Translations under genes and position numbers: made by a program
Part shown: positions 34,973 through 44,373 of the stretch, in pieces
Numbering within the stretch: position 1 is the stretch's first letter
Layout: each line of letters starts with the position of its first letter
Assembly (NCBI RefSeq): GCF_003987565.1
Contig: NZ_NGJY01000005.1
Span: 1 to 64,000 of the forward strand
Origin: Vagococcus fessus
GTDB taxonomy: Bacteria; Bacillota; Bacilli; Lactobacillales; Vagococcaceae
Direction of reading: 5' to 3'
DNA length: 64,000 bases
The notes under the pieces: generated by a model
Told to the model about the DNA's origin: nothing
Databases searched by the model: none
The model's input: only the letters and a program-made list of their open reading frames with translations

Positions 34973-35602
34973 ATGGATACGTCGACAAAGCCAATCGTTA
35001 TTGGTGTAACGGGTGGATCAGGTAGTGGCAAAACAAGTGTAAGTAAGGCTATTTTAAATGAGTTTAAAGACCACTCTATTTTATTATTTGAGCAAGACTC
35101 TTATTATAAAAATCAAAGTCATTTAGCATTTGAAGAACGTTTAAAAACAAATTATGATCATCCTTTTGCGTTTGATACAGATTTGTTGATTGAACAATTG
35201 ACGGATTTAATCGCATTTAAAGCGGTCGATAAACCTGTCTATGATTATGAAGCACATACTAGAAGTGACAAAATCGTTCACCAAGAGCCAAAAGAAGTAA
35301 TCATCGTAGAAGGAATCTTGATTTTAGAAGATGAGCGTTTACGTGATTTAATGGATATCAAAGTGTACGTTGATACAGAAGATGATATTCGTATTATTCG
35401 TCGTATTAAGCGTGATATGGAAGAACGTGGCCGTACATTAGATTCAGTCATTGACCAGTATCTATCTGTTGTAAAACCTATGTTTACTCAGTTCATTGAA
35501 CCGACTAAAAAATATGCAGATATCATTATTCCAGAAGGTGGCGAAAATCAAGTCGCTATCGACTTAATGACAACTAAGATTGGAAGTATCTTAAACAAAT
35601 AA
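34973..35602 (+). CDS. udk: uridine kinase
   Basis: Phosphorylates uridine and cytidine to UMP and CMP in pyrimidine salvage. The 209-residue protein has the P-loop GGSGSGKT (14-21), [12 protein letters not shown] (about 39-50), the substrate-contact YDHPFAFD region, and [14 protein letters not shown] (about 142-155) of the lid. The length is normal. GGAAAGAGG lies about a dozen bases before the ATG. It ends at its own terminator. Confidence 0.95.
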   Translation: MDTSTKPIVIGVTGGSGSGKTSVSKAILNEFKDHSILLFEQDSYYKNQSHLAFEERLKTNYDHPFAFDTDLLIEQLTDLIAFKAVDKPVYDYEAHTRSDKIVHQEPKEVIIVEGILILEDERLRDLMDIKVYVDTEDDIRIIRRIKRDMEERGRTLDSVIDQYLSVVKPMFTQFIEPTKKYADIIIPEGGENQVAIDLMTTKIGSILNK

Positions 35603-35630
35603 ACATGCCTTTAGGGTATGTTTTTTTTGT
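35602..35630 (+). terminator. udk terminator
   Basis: AACATGCC-TTTA-GGGTATGTT with a long T run. Confidence 0.85.
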
Positions 35631-35659
35631 TTGATAAAGAACTTGTGTTCGCTTATAAT
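35631..35659 (+). promoter_or_regulatory. dinB promoter
   Basis: TTGATA and TATAAT are spaced by 17 bases. I see no LexA box in the 40 bases around it. Confidence 0.8.
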
Positions 35660-35680
35660 TAAAGGGAAAGGAGGGATGTT

Positions 35681-36790
35681 ATGAGTAATGAGCTACGTTT
35701 TCCATTGAATAACGATTTATCACGAAAAATTATTCATTTAGATATGGATGCTTTTTATGCGTCAGTAGAAGAGCGAGATAATCCAGAGTTAGTTGGTAAG
35801 CCGCTAGTGATTGCTCGGCATCCCAAACAGACAGGTGGCAAAGGGGTTGTCACAACAGCTAATTATGAGGCGAGAAAATATGGCATTCATTCTGCTATGA
35901 GTGCTCAAAAAGCCTATGAACTGTGTCCTGAAGCTAATTTTGTTCAGGGGAACTTGGAGTATTATAAAGAGATATCGGCTCAAATTCATGCTATTTTTAG
36001 ACGTTATACGGATATCATTGAGCCGTTGGCATTCGATGAAGCGTATTTAGATGTCACGGAGAATAAAGTGGGGTCAACAAGTGCCATTAAGGTGGCACGA
36101 ATAATTCAATTGGATATTTGGAAAGAGTTGCATTTAACGTGCTCGGCTGGCGTGAGTTATAATAAATTTTTGGCTAAATTAGCATCAGATTTTGAAAAAC
36201 CTAGAGGCTTGACGGTTGTGTTACCCGATGAAGCTGAAGACTTTTTAAAGGAACTTCCGATTGAAAAGTTTCATGGTGTGGGTAAGAAAACGGTTATCAG
36301 AATGCATGAATTAGAAATTTTTACAGGTGCGGATCTCTATCAAAAAAGTGAAATGGAATTAATCCAAGAGTTTGGCAAGATGGGCTATGAGTTATACCGT
36401 AAAGTGAGAGGGGTTCATAATGCGCCCGTCAACCCAAATAGAGAACGTAAATCATTAGGTAGGGAAAATACGTATAGTAAGCCGTTGCTATCTGAAAATG
36501 ATGTAACGTTACAATTAAGAGAACTATCCACTAGGGTCGCGGATTCGCTCAAAAAAAATGATAAACAAGGCCAAACTGTCGTGCTTAAAGTTCGTTATGC
36601 TGATTATGAGACTATAACAAGACGACATACGATTACGGACTATCTTTCAAGTGCTGACAGTATTTATTACCATGCCAGTGAATTATGGGAAGAGTTAGGT
36701 GAAATAGCAAGAGGAATCAGGTTGTTAGGTGTGACAGTTACAAACCTAGCTCCAAGAGAATATGAGAATATTGTGTTACCGTTAAAATAA
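35681..36790 (+). CDS. dinB: DNA polymerase IV (Y family)
   Basis: A 369-residue translesion polymerase. The catalytic [10 protein letters not shown] (about 21-30) and FDEAYLDV (about 118-125) supply the metal-binding acidic residues. A helix-hairpin-helix region ([14 protein letters not shown]) and a little-finger domain follow. The chain ends without a clear QLxLF-type clamp-binding tail, finishing in ENIVLPLK. It stands alone with a good promoter and no visible SOS operator. Confidence 0.93.
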   Translation: MSNELRFPLNNDLSRKIIHLDMDAFYASVEERDNPELVGKPLVIARHPKQTGGKGVVTTANYEARKYGIHSAMSAQKAYELCPEANFVQGNLEYYKEISAQIHAIFRRYTDIIEPLAFDEAYLDVTENKVGSTSAIKVARIIQLDIWKELHLTCSAGVSYNKFLAKLASDFEKPRGLTVVLPDEAEDFLKELPIEKFHGVGKKTVIRMHELEIFTGADLYQKSEMELIQEFGKMGYELYRKVRGVHNAPVNPNRERKSLGRENTYSKPLLSENDVTLQLRELSTRVADSLKKNDKQGQTVVLKVRYADYETITRRHTITDYLSSADSIYYHASELWEELGEIARGIRLLGVTVTNLAPREYENIVLPLK

Positions 36791-36829
36791 AAAGCGGCCT
36801 ACTGTGGAGTAGGTCGCTTTTTATTTTTT
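36789..36829. terminator. bidirectional terminator between dinB and yueI
   Basis: AAAAAGCGGCCTACT pairs with AGTAGGTCGCTTTTT around a GTGG loop. Confidence 0.9.
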
Positions 36830-37291
36830 GAATAATTTGGCAAAAAAGCCTGTTTTTTCTTCAGCTTGTTCAGTAGGAGGTGTTGCTGGTTCTGTTTTTG
36901 TTCTGATAGTGGCGTATTTTTCAGAAACGGCAACTTTTTCAATATTAACAGCTGTATCGCCTGCGTAGACAAGTCCGATTGTTTCATCAGATAAGGCTTC
37001 ATCACTGTCTATGATTTTGAATGGGCAGTTTGCTTTTTGGGCAATGACCATGTAATCATTTTGTAGTGAAAAATCAGCGGCTGCATTTAATAAAAGTTGC
37101 TGTCCTGGGTTGTCTTGTAGCTCTTGTTTGAAATGAGTTACATTTTTTTTATCACGCATTTCAGCAATCGTCATGGTTAAATAAACGCGTTCGCGAAAGG
37201 TTCCTAAGTATTGTTTTTTTTCTTCAGGTTTCAGTTGAGGGGTGCCATACATCCCTTTTTCTAAGTAATCTTGAACATCTTTTTGGGCCAT
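36821..37291 (-). CDS. DUF1694 (YueI-type) protein
   Basis: A 156-residue cytoplasmic protein of the YueI family: the N-terminal DVQDYLEKGMYGTPQLKPEEKK, then FRERVYLTMTIAEM (about 36-49), then QQLLLNAAADFSLQNDYMVIAQK (given here in part). The fold resembles a nuclease-like or L7Ae-type alpha/beta domain in related entries, but no activity is established. I chose the ATG at 37291, with AGGAG seven bases upstream. An in-frame ATG eight codons earlier lies at that ribosome site and is unlikely. Confidence 0.83.
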   Translation of the reverse strand: MAQKDVQDYLEKGMYGTPQLKPEEKKQYLGTFRERVYLTMTIAEMRDKKNVTHFKQELQDNPGQQLLLNAAADFSLQNDYMVIAQKANCPFKIIDSDEALSDETIGLVYAGDTAVNIEKVAVSEKYATIRTKTEPATPPTEQAEEKTGFFAKLFKK

Positions 37292-37406
37292 AGTATCACT
37301 CCTAATAGTAATCATCTTTTGTTTATTATATCATAGGAAACTTATACTGTCTGAGTAGACCATAACTATTTACGAAGAGAAGTTGTTAAAACCGCCCATA
37401 AAACGC

Positions 37407-37435
37407 TTGCTTTTTAAGGATAAATTACTTACACT
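37407..37435 (+). promoter_or_regulatory. promoter of the iron-uptake operon
   Basis: TTGCTT and TACACT are spaced by 17 bases. The Fur box begins eight bases after the -10. Confidence 0.75.
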
Positions 37436-37442
37436 TACAATT

Positions 37443-37461
37443 GATAGTGAAAATCATTCTC
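37443..37461 (+). promoter_or_regulatory. Fur box
   Basis: GATAGTGAAAATCATTCTC agrees with the 19-base Fur consensus at 16 positions. It covers the predicted transcription start, so iron-loaded Fur would block RNA polymerase. Confidence 0.85.
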
Positions 37462-37486
37462 AATTACAAAAAGGAGAGACGCTGGT

Positions 37487-38434
37487 TTGAAAAAAAGTGT
37501 TGTTATTATTTGTTTAATACTACTAGCGATTACTTCGTTATTTATAGGTGTTCAGAGCATCCCGGTGACAGATATCTTTCAGTTGGATGAGACACAGAAA
37601 TTAGTTTTATGGAGCACGCGTGTCCCAAGAACAGCTAGCTTGATTATTGCTGGTGCGACAAGTGGTGTGTGTGGGTTGATTATGCAACATCTCACTCAAA
37701 ATAAATTTGTGTCACCAACCACTGCAGGCACGATGGATAGTGCGCGTCTAGGGATATTGATTGCGATGGTCTTTTTTCCGAATAGTTCAACCTTTGTTCG
37801 GTCGGGTGTTGCTTTTCTTTTTGCCTTTTTGGGTACCGTATTATTTATCCAACTTATTCAACGGTTACCGCGTAAAAATCAAGTGATGGTTCCTTTGGTA
37901 GGCTTAATGTTTGGTAATATTATTGGTTCGGTTGTCACGTTCTTTGCATATCAACTCCAATTGGTTCAAAATATGTCATCTTGGTTGCAGGGAAATTTTG
38001 CAACGATTACACGTGGTGGCTATGAGCTTGTTTATTTAACAGTGCCACTTTTAATACTTGCTTATCTTTATGCGTATCATTTTACGATTGCAGGTATGGG
38101 AGAGGATATGGCAACAGGGATTGGCTTAAATTATAAAGTAATCCAATTATTCGGATTAGGGATTGTTGCTTTAGCAAGTAGTGTGGTTCTCGTTACAATT
38201 GGTGGGTTACCATTTCTTGGTGTTATTGTTCCAAACATAGTATCACTCTATTATGGTGATCAAATGAAACAAACCATTTGGTTGACGGCAGGTGCGGGGA
38301 GTTGTTTCTTGATTGTCTGTGATATCATCTCAAGGTTAATTATTCAACCTTATGAAGTGCCAGTTAGTTTAGTTGTAGGGGTGATTGGTAGCATCATGTT
38401 TATCGCCTTATTATTAAAGGGGGCACGAAAATGA
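37487..38434 (+). CDS. iron-siderophore ABC transporter permease 1 (FecCD family)
   Basis: A 315-residue permease with about nine membrane helices of the FecCD/BtuC family, most like YclN and CeuB. RVPRTASLIIAGATSGVCGLIMQ (given here as family block) near residue 45 is the typical N-terminal signature, and GGLPFLGVIVPNI (about 239) is the cytoplasmic coupling loop. The start is TTG after AAAGGAG. Its last four bases overlap the start of the second permease (ATGA). Transcription should be repressed by Fur at high iron. Confidence 0.87.
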   Translation: MKKSVVIICLILLAITSLFIGVQSIPVTDIFQLDETQKLVLWSTRVPRTASLIIAGATSGVCGLIMQHLTQNKFVSPTTAGTMDSARLGILIAMVFFPNSSTFVRSGVAFLFAFLGTVLFIQLIQRLPRKNQVMVPLVGLMFGNIIGSVVTFFAYQLQLVQNMSSWLQGNFATITRGGYELVYLTVPLLILAYLYAYHFTIAGMGEDMATGIGLNYKVIQLFGLGIVALASSVVLVTIGGLPFLGVIVPNIVSLYYGDQMKQTIWLTAGAGSCFLIVCDIISRLIIQPYEVPVSLVVGVIGSIMFIALLLKGARK

Positions 38435-39399
38435 GAGTAAGTAGATTATCAACGAGAGGGAAACTACTGTTATTGGTCGTAGCTGTTGTTGTCATGAGCT
38501 GGCTGTTTTTAACCTATCATACGTACGGCAATTGGGAGTTTGCGTTAAAACTTAGGGGTAAAAAGTTATTGGCTTTTATGTTTGTGGGCGTAGCAACCAG
38601 TTATGCGACGATAACGTTTCAAACAATCACACAAAATCATTTTCTAACGCCTAGTATTTTAGGATTTGATTCGCTTTATATATTAATTCAGACGATTTTA
38701 TTTTTCTTTATGGGAAGAGAGTCAGCTGGTTTAATGGGGCATCGTCCTTTTATGTTTATGTTGAATGTGGTGCTAATGGTGGGTTTGAGTACCGTCTTAT
38801 TTTATTTCTTATTAAAAAAAGGGCAACAGAATTTATTTTTATTATTAATGATAGGTATGATTTTAGGTACATTCTTTAGTAGCTTTAGTACATTTATGCA
38901 AGTCTTATTAGATCCAAATGAATACGATAAGTTGCAAGGGAAATTGTTTGCAAGTTTTGGGAATGTCGATGTTTCCTTATTGACGGTTGCAGGTGTCTTG
39001 ATGGCTATCACGATTGTGTATTTATGGCTTAAAGCACCACAACTCGATGTCTTACATTTAGGTAAAGACAAGGCGTTAAATTTAGGTGTGGCAGTGGATA
39101 GCTTACAACTTCGCTTATTGATTGCGGTTAGTTTACTTGTTGCGTTATCGACAGCGCTGGTAGGACCTGTTACATTCTTAGGGTTCATCGTAGCAAATTT
39201 AACGTATCAATTCTTAGGGACATTCCGTCATCAGTCGTTATTTATTGGTGGAAGCTTAATTGGTATTCTTTTATTAGTAGTGGGTCAATTTTTCGTTGAG
39301 CAAGTGTTTCATTGGAATACGACGATGAGTGTAGTGATTGAGTTTATTGGCGGAATTTACTTTGTGACAAAAATTTTAGGTGAGAGGAAGGCAAGTTAA
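38431..39399 (+). CDS. iron-siderophore ABC transporter permease 2 (FecCD family)
   Basis: A 322-residue partner permease of the YclO type, with about nine helices and the coupling-loop sequence GPVTFLGFIVANL (about 248-260). It pairs with permease 1 as a heterodimer in the membrane. The gene overlaps the upstream gene by four bases and ends two bases before the ATPase gene, so the three are tightly coupled. Confidence 0.87.
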   Translation: MRVSRLSTRGKLLLLVVAVVVMSWLFLTYHTYGNWEFALKLRGKKLLAFMFVGVATSYATITFQTITQNHFLTPSILGFDSLYILIQTILFFFMGRESAGLMGHRPFMFMLNVVLMVGLSTVLFYFLLKKGQQNLFLLLMIGMILGTFFSSFSTFMQVLLDPNEYDKLQGKLFASFGNVDVSLLTVAGVLMAITIVYLWLKAPQLDVLHLGKDKALNLGVAVDSLQLRLLIAVSLLVALSTALVGPVTFLGFIVANLTYQFLGTFRHQSLFIGGSLIGILLLVVGQFFVEQVFHWNTTMSVVIEFIGGIYFVTKILGERKAS

Positions 39400-39400
39400 T

Positions 39401-40162
39401 ATGAAAATTGAGAAAGTATCCAAAAAGTACGGTAAAAAACCTGTCGTAACAGATGTTGATTTACCAATTTCAGAAGGAAAATTAACTGCCTTTATCGGAC
39501 CTAATGGTGCAGGTAAAAGTACACTATTGTCGATGATGAGTCGTTTGATTGAAAAAGATACGGGTGAGATTTACCTGGCAGGGGACGAAGTAAAGTCATG
39601 GAAACAAAATGACTTAGCTAAAAAATTATCAATTTTAAAACAAGCGAATGCCGTCACTTTGAAAATTACGGTTCGTGAGTTAGTTGCCTTTGGTCGTTTT
39701 CCTTATAGTAAAGGTCGTCTGACTAAAGAAGATAATCGAAAAATTGATGAGGCATTGGAGTATCTTGGTCTAACGGATTTGCAAAATGAACCGATTGATT
39801 CGCTTTCTGGCGGGCAACTACAACGAGCGTATATTGCAATGGTATTTGCTCAAGATACAGATTATATTTTACTGGATGAGCCACTTAACAACTTAGATAT
39901 GAACTTTGCGGTTCAAATGATGCAGACGTTACGTCGTTTGGTAGATGACCATGGCAAGACGGTTGTCATTGTGTTACATGATATTAATTTTGCTTCGAGT
40001 TACGCAGATGAAATTGTGGCGATGAAGAATGGGCAAGTCTATAAACATGGCCCGACGGATGACGTGATTCAAAAGGAAGTCCTTGATAGTTTATATGACA
40101 TGAGTATTCGTGTGTGTGAGTTAGAGGGCAAACGTTTCTGTCTTTATTTTAATGAATCTTAA
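39401..40162 (+). CDS. iron-siderophore ABC transporter ATPase
   Basis: A 253-residue ATPase that drives the two FecCD permeases (YclP type). It has Walker A GPNGAGKST (33-41), the signature LSGGQLQRAY (about 136-145), Walker B YILLDEPLNNLD (about 157-168) and the H-loop VLHDINF (about 193). I chose the ATG at 39401 with GGAAGG upstream; the in-frame GTG seven codons earlier lies within that region and inside permease 2. Confidence 0.92.
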   Translation: MKIEKVSKKYGKKPVVTDVDLPISEGKLTAFIGPNGAGKSTLLSMMSRLIEKDTGEIYLAGDEVKSWKQNDLAKKLSILKQANAVTLKITVRELVAFGRFPYSKGRLTKEDNRKIDEALEYLGLTDLQNEPIDSLSGGQLQRAYIAMVFAQDTDYILLDEPLNNLDMNFAVQMMQTLRRLVDDHGKTVVIVLHDINFASSYADEIVAMKNGQVYKHGPTDDVIQKEVLDSLYDMSIRVCELEGKRFCLYFNES

Positions 40163-40216
40163 TGGCATCAACTACCTTAAAAAAGGAAATTAAAAACGGA
40201 AAGGATGAAGGTTAAG

Positions 40217-41173
40217 ATGATGAGAAGAACAAAGTTTAAAGTATTTGGAATTGCACTAGCAGGAATGTTAGTTATGGCAGGATGTTCAAAGTCTGTTGAT
40301 AATAAAAAGGATAATGCGGAGGGTGACAAGGTTAGTCAAGTCATCACTGTGGAAGATGCATCAGGGAAAGTTGAAGTGCCTAAATCTCCGAAAAAAGTAG
40401 TGGTCTTTGATATGGGATCACTTGATACGATTCGTGAATTAGGGAAAGAGGATACAGTTATTGGGGTTCCTCAAAAGAATTTACCTAAGTACTTAGAAAG
40501 TTTTAAAGAGGTTGAATCAGTTGGTGGACTTAAAGAACCAGATTTAGAAAAAATTAATCAATTAAAACCAGATTTAATCGTAATTTCAGGACGTCAGGAA
40601 GATTATAAAAAAGACCTTGAAGCGATTGCGCCAACGGTTTATTTATCAGTAGATAGTTCTAAAACATGGGAATCAACAGTAAGCAACATTAATACGTTAG
40701 CTAAAATCTTTGACGAAGAAAAAGTAGCGAAAGAAAAAATAGCAACGATTGAAGATAAAATTAAAACAGTTAAAAAAGAAGCACAAGCAAGTGGGTTGAA
40801 AACATTGACGACCTTAGTTAATGAAGGTCAATTATCAGCTTATGGCGAAGGGTCTCGTTTCGGTATCGTTCATGATACATTTGGTTTCCCTGTAGCTGAT
40901 GATAAAATTGAAGCGTCAACACATGGTCAATCCGTGTCTTATGAATATGTGTTAGAAAAAAATCCTGATATTATTTTTGTGGTAGACCGTACGAAAGCAA
41001 TTGGTGGCGATACGTCTCAAAATAATGTAGCGAAAAATGAATTAGTGGCTCAAACAAAAGCAGGCCAAACAAATAAAGTGGTCTCTTTAACACCGGATGT
41101 ATGGTATTTATCAGGCGGCGGTATTAAGTGTACAGAATTAATGCTTGAAGATGTTGAAAAAGCATTAAACTAA
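40217..41173 (+). CDS. iron-siderophore binding lipoprotein
   Basis: A 318-residue extracytoplasmic binding protein. The signal peptide ends in the lipobox VMAGC, with Cys23 as the lipidated residue. The mature part has the type III solute-binding layout, with VVVFDMGSLDTIRELGKED (about 67-85) and two lobes joined by a long helix, as in YclQ of B. subtilis, which binds petrobactin. The ligand is not provable here. I prefer the ATG at 40217, which has GAAGG upstream, over one four codons earlier. It is the last gene of the Fur-box operon. Confidence 0.88.
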   Translation: MMRRTKFKVFGIALAGMLVMAGCSKSVDNKKDNAEGDKVSQVITVEDASGKVEVPKSPKKVVVFDMGSLDTIRELGKEDTVIGVPQKNLPKYLESFKEVESVGGLKEPDLEKINQLKPDLIVISGRQEDYKKDLEAIAPTVYLSVDSSKTWESTVSNINTLAKIFDEEKVAKEKIATIEDKIKTVKKEAQASGLKTLTTLVNEGQLSAYGEGSRFGIVHDTFGFPVADDKIEASTHGQSVSYEYVLEKNPDIIFVVDRTKAIGGDTSQNNVAKNELVAQTKAGQTNKVVSLTPDVWYLSGGGIKCTELMLEDVEKALN

Positions 41174-41180
41174 TCGATTA

Positions 41181-41213
41181 AGGAAGTGTGGCTTAGGTCA
41201 TGCTTCTTTTTTA
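41181..41213 (+). terminator. terminator of the iron-uptake operon
   Basis: GGAAGTGTG and CATGCTTCTT pair imperfectly before a T run. Confidence 0.6.
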
Positions 41214-41271
41214 TATTTGAGTAGAAGATATGCTATGATAAATAAGACTGAGAAGAAGAGGACGTGAAAAA

Positions 41272-41886
41272 ATGTTTGAGTATCAAGATTTTGATGTATT
41301 TGAAGTAGAAGGCTTAGATGAACGTATGGCAGAGGTCAGACGTGTCATTCAGCCGAAGTTTCAAGTGTTAGATGAACGCGTGGTTAAAGAGTTAGAACCG
41401 TTATTGGGAGAGGAATTAATTATTCATATTGCCCAGCATAGACGCCGTACGACGAATGCACCAGATTTCACCTGGTCCGCTATGGGTGGCGATAAGCGTG
41501 GCTATAAAAAGTATCCCCATTTCACGTTAGGGATTAATGTGGAGTATATCGTGATGTGGCTATCGTTTATTGATAACCCGCTTAATGAAAAAGCGATGGC
41601 GGATGCTTTAATGAAAGAAGAGGAGTTGTTTGCTTCGCTGCCAGAAGATTTCATGATTAATTTGGACCATACGGTTAATACCTATCATTCTCTTAAAGAA
41701 GCCGATTTAACGGCGGCTTTAACAAGATGGCGTGATGTGAAAAAAGGAGAGTTCCAATTAGGGCGCGTCTTACTTAAAACAGATGAGTTATTAAATCAAC
41801 CAGAAAAGGCAATAGATTATATGGTTGAGACCTATGTTAAATTAGTTCCATTCTATCAACTAACTCGCCCGATGAGCCAAGTTTAA
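41272..41886 (+). CDS. DUF1054 (YktB family) protein
   Basis: A 204-residue cytoplasmic protein of the YktB/DUF1054 family. The family blocks HIAQHRRRTTNAPDFTWSAM (about 52-71) and KYPHFTLGINVEYIVMWLSF (about 80-99) are clear. A crystal structure exists for the family but no function is known. An extended -10 (TGCTATGAT) lies about 30 bases upstream. It is a single-gene unit. Confidence 0.88.
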   Translation: MFEYQDFDVFEVEGLDERMAEVRRVIQPKFQVLDERVVKELEPLLGEELIIHIAQHRRRTTNAPDFTWSAMGGDKRGYKKYPHFTLGINVEYIVMWLSFIDNPLNEKAMADALMKEEELFASLPEDFMINLDHTVNTYHSLKEADLTAALTRWRDVKKGEFQLGRVLLKTDELLNQPEKAIDYMVETYVKLVPFYQLTRPMSQV

Positions 41887-41900
41887 AAAACGAAAAAACC

Positions 41901-41958
41901 AAAATTGTTCTTTTGTATGAAGGAGAAATCCCATCATATCAAGGAGCAATTTTTTTTT
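41901..41958 (+). terminator. terminator after the DUF1054 gene
   Basis: A long stem, AAAATTGTTC-TTTTGTATGA with TCATATCAAG-GAGCAATTTT, is followed by more Ts. Confidence 0.85.
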
Positions 41959-42021
41959 GCGTTGCGTTAGAAGGGAATAAAAGGTTAAAAAAGCAGATTT
42001 ACTTTCACAAATAATGAGCCT

Positions 42022-42030
42022 TGCTATAAT
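42022..42030 (+). promoter_or_regulatory. promoter of the amidase-transporter operon, extended -10
   Basis: TGCTATAAT is a perfect extended -10 about 30 bases before the amidase ATG. Confidence 0.7.
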
Positions 42031-42058
42031 CAATATGGTTGTAGGAAAGGAGATCATC

Positions 42059-43516
42059 ATGAGAGACGCAACGTTTTGGGCGGAACAAGTTCGTGAAAAG
42101 AATGTGTCGCCAGTTGAATTATTAGAAGAAACGAATCGAAAGATTGAAAGGTTAAATCCGTTGTACAATGCGGTAGTTGAGCATGATTTATCCTGTGCAT
42201 TGAAGCAAGCTGAACAATCAGTTATAGAAGGTCCTTTTGGAGGTGTGCCGATTGCACTTAAGATGTTAGGACAAGATAAAGCAGGCATGGGGTCAACCTC
42301 AGGCTCTCATTTATTTAAAGAGGTAAGGAGTAGTCGGACTGACTTTTTTGTAGAGCGTTTAGAAAAAAATGGGTTTATCCCTTTTGGTAAAACAAATGCC
42401 CCGGAGTTCGGGTTTAAAAATGTAACAGACCCAAAACTTTATGGCGCAACAAAAAATGTGTGGCATACGGATTATCATGCGGGTGGGTCTAGTGGTGGAG
42501 CAGTTTCGGCTCTTGCTAGTGGGATGTATCCAATAGCGGCAGCGAGTGATGGTGGTGGTTCTATTCGGATACCCGCGAGTTTTTCAGGTGTAATTGGCTT
42601 AAAACCAACACGAGGAAGTATGCCAACAGGTCCTTCAGGATGGAGAGATTGGCAAGGCGCTTCTATTAATTTTGCACTAACGGTTTCGATGCGTGATACA
42701 GAAACATTATTCAAAAATATGCAAGGTAATCATGTAGCAGCACCTTATCAAGCACCATTGTTAAAAGAAAATACGTCGAAAAAACAGTTAAGAATTGCAT
42801 GTTGTGCCACGTCTCCAATTGGTAATAAAGTCTCCGATGAGGCAATGGAAGCTTACTATAGTGCCTGTGATTTTTTAGCTAATCAAGGTCACGAGCTTGT
42901 TGAGATACCGTATCCAGTAGATGGGATGATGCTCATCCAAAGTTATTATCAAATGAACGGAGCTGAGACGGATAATATGATGTCTCAGATTGAACAAGGC
43001 TTAGGAAGAGCACTTCAAGTAGATGATATGGAACCCATGAGTTGGGGGATTTATCAATATGGTAAAAAAATGAAGGCGAAGGACTATATCTCGGCTCTAG
43101 GAAAATGGGATGCAGCGGCCTATCAGATGGAGCAATTATTTGAAACGTTTGATTTGTTTTTATCGCCAACTGCTACTGGAGTGGCACCGAAGCTAGAGAC
43201 TGATTTACAAAGTGACGCGATTAGACAGCGATTGTCAAAAGCGGAGTCAGCTAGTTTGGAAGAATTAGAACAGGTTGTTTTTGATATGTTTCATGACAGT
43301 TTGAAAATTACACCGTACACTCAGTTAGCTAATTTGACGGGTCAACCGTCCATCAGTTTACCTATTTACGTTAGTCCATTAGGGTTACCAGTAGGAGTTC
43401 AGTTTATGGCATCAAAAGGTCGAGAAGATCTTTTATTTCAAGTGGGTCGAGAATTTGAAGTGAACAATCAATTTATTTTACCTGATTATTATAGAAAAGA
43501 AAGTGGGACAATATAA
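42059..43516 (+). CDS. amidase-signature family hydrolase
   Basis: A 485-residue cytoplasmic amidase. The Ser-cisSer-Lys triad is visible: K68 in VPIALK, the serine pair in GGSSGG (144-145) and S168 in DGGGSIR. This is not GatA, since no gatB or gatC is nearby. I chose the ATG at 42059 with AAGGAG upstream; an earlier ATG falls inside the promoter. Its stop overlaps the start of an amino-acid binding protein by one base. The context suggests it acts on an amide or amidated amino acid brought in by the transporter. Confidence 0.85.
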   Translation: MRDATFWAEQVREKNVSPVELLEETNRKIERLNPLYNAVVEHDLSCALKQAEQSVIEGPFGGVPIALKMLGQDKAGMGSTSGSHLFKEVRSSRTDFFVERLEKNGFIPFGKTNAPEFGFKNVTDPKLYGATKNVWHTDYHAGGSSGGAVSALASGMYPIAAASDGGGSIRIPASFSGVIGLKPTRGSMPTGPSGWRDWQGASINFALTVSMRDTETLFKNMQGNHVAAPYQAPLLKENTSKKQLRIACCATSPIGNKVSDEAMEAYYSACDFLANQGHELVEIPYPVDGMMLIQSYYQMNGAETDNMMSQIEQGLGRALQVDDMEPMSWGIYQYGKKMKAKDYISALGKWDAAAYQMEQLFETFDLFLSPTATGVAPKLETDLQSDAIRQRLSKAESASLEELEQVVFDMFHDSLKITPYTQLANLTGQPSISLPIYVSPLGLPVGVQFMASKGREDLLFQVGREFEVNNQFILPDYYRKESGTI

Positions 43517-44373
43517 TGAAAAAAAGTTGGTTAGTAGGATTAGGAATTGTAGCGGCAAGTGTATTATTAGTGGGGTGCTCATCACCCAAGGAAGATAAAG
43601 AGAAAGCTGCACCGAAAGATGACAGTTGGTCAAAAGTTGAAGAAGCTAAAAAAATGGTTGTGGCGACATCAGGTACTTTATTCCCGTCATCATATTACAA
43701 TGATAAGAATGAATTAACAGGTTACGATGTTGAAATTGCTAAAGAAGTGGCGAAACGCTTAGGTGTTGAAGCTGAATTTAAAGAATACAATGTAGATGGT
43801 ACGATCGCATCATTAAAAAAAGGAACGGCTGATTTTGTAGCCAATGATTCTTCAATGAATGAAAAACGTGAAAAAACATTTGCGTTATCAGTTCCATTGA
43901 AACATTCTTTTGATAGTATGATTGTACGTAAAAGTGATAATTCAGGTATTAAAGAGTTAGAAGATTTAAAAGGAAAGAAAGCAGCAGGTGAAGGTACAAC
44001 AGGTTACATGAAGATGGCGGAGCAATTTGGAGCGGAGTTAGTAAGTTATGACAATGCTACAAATGACCAGTATTTAACTGATGTAGCTAATGGACGTACT
44101 GATGTGATTATTAATGATTACTATTTACAAAAAATGTCAGTGGGTGCGTTGCCAGATATCCCTGTTAAAATTTTAGAAGATGTTTACTTTAATGCCTCAA
44201 CATCAGGGTTTTTATATCTAAAAGAACATAAAGCGATACGTGAAAAAATTGATGGCGTATTAAATGAGATGAAAGATGATGGAACGTTAACTAAAATTTC
44301 AAAACAGTTCTTCGATACGGATGTTTCGGTAGAACCCAAAGTGAAAATTGATCGTCGAGTGGAAGTGGACTAA
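43516..44373 (+). CDS. amino-acid ABC transporter binding lipoprotein
   Basis: A 285-residue lipoprotein with lipobox LLVGC (Cys21) and a type II amino-acid binding fold. ELTGYDVEIAKEVAKRLGVE (about 56-75) is the family's N-lobe signature, and the GYMKMAEQFGAELVSYD region is in the second lobe. The family takes up polar amino acids such as glutamine, arginine or cystine. It overlaps the amidase stop by one base (TAATG) and is likewise coupled to the permease. Confidence 0.87.
   Translation: MKKSWLVGLGIVAASVLLVGCSSPKEDKEKAAPKDDSWSKVEEAKKMVVATSGTLFPSSYYNDKNELTGYDVEIAKEVAKRLGVEAEFKEYNVDGTIASLKKGTADFVANDSSMNEKREKTFALSVPLKHSFDSMIVRKSDNSGIKELEDLKGKKAAGEGTTGYMKMAEQFGAELVSYDNATNDQYLTDVANGRTDVIINDYYLQKMSVGALPDIPVKILEDVYFNASTSGFLYLKEHKAIREKIDGVLNEMKDDGTLTKISKQFFDTDVSVEPKVKIDRRVEVD

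Noticed and set aside
42059-43516. GatA of the Glu-tRNA amidotransferase
   Set aside because: Sequence is amidase-signature, but gatB and gatC are absent and the gene is coupled to an amino-acid transporter.
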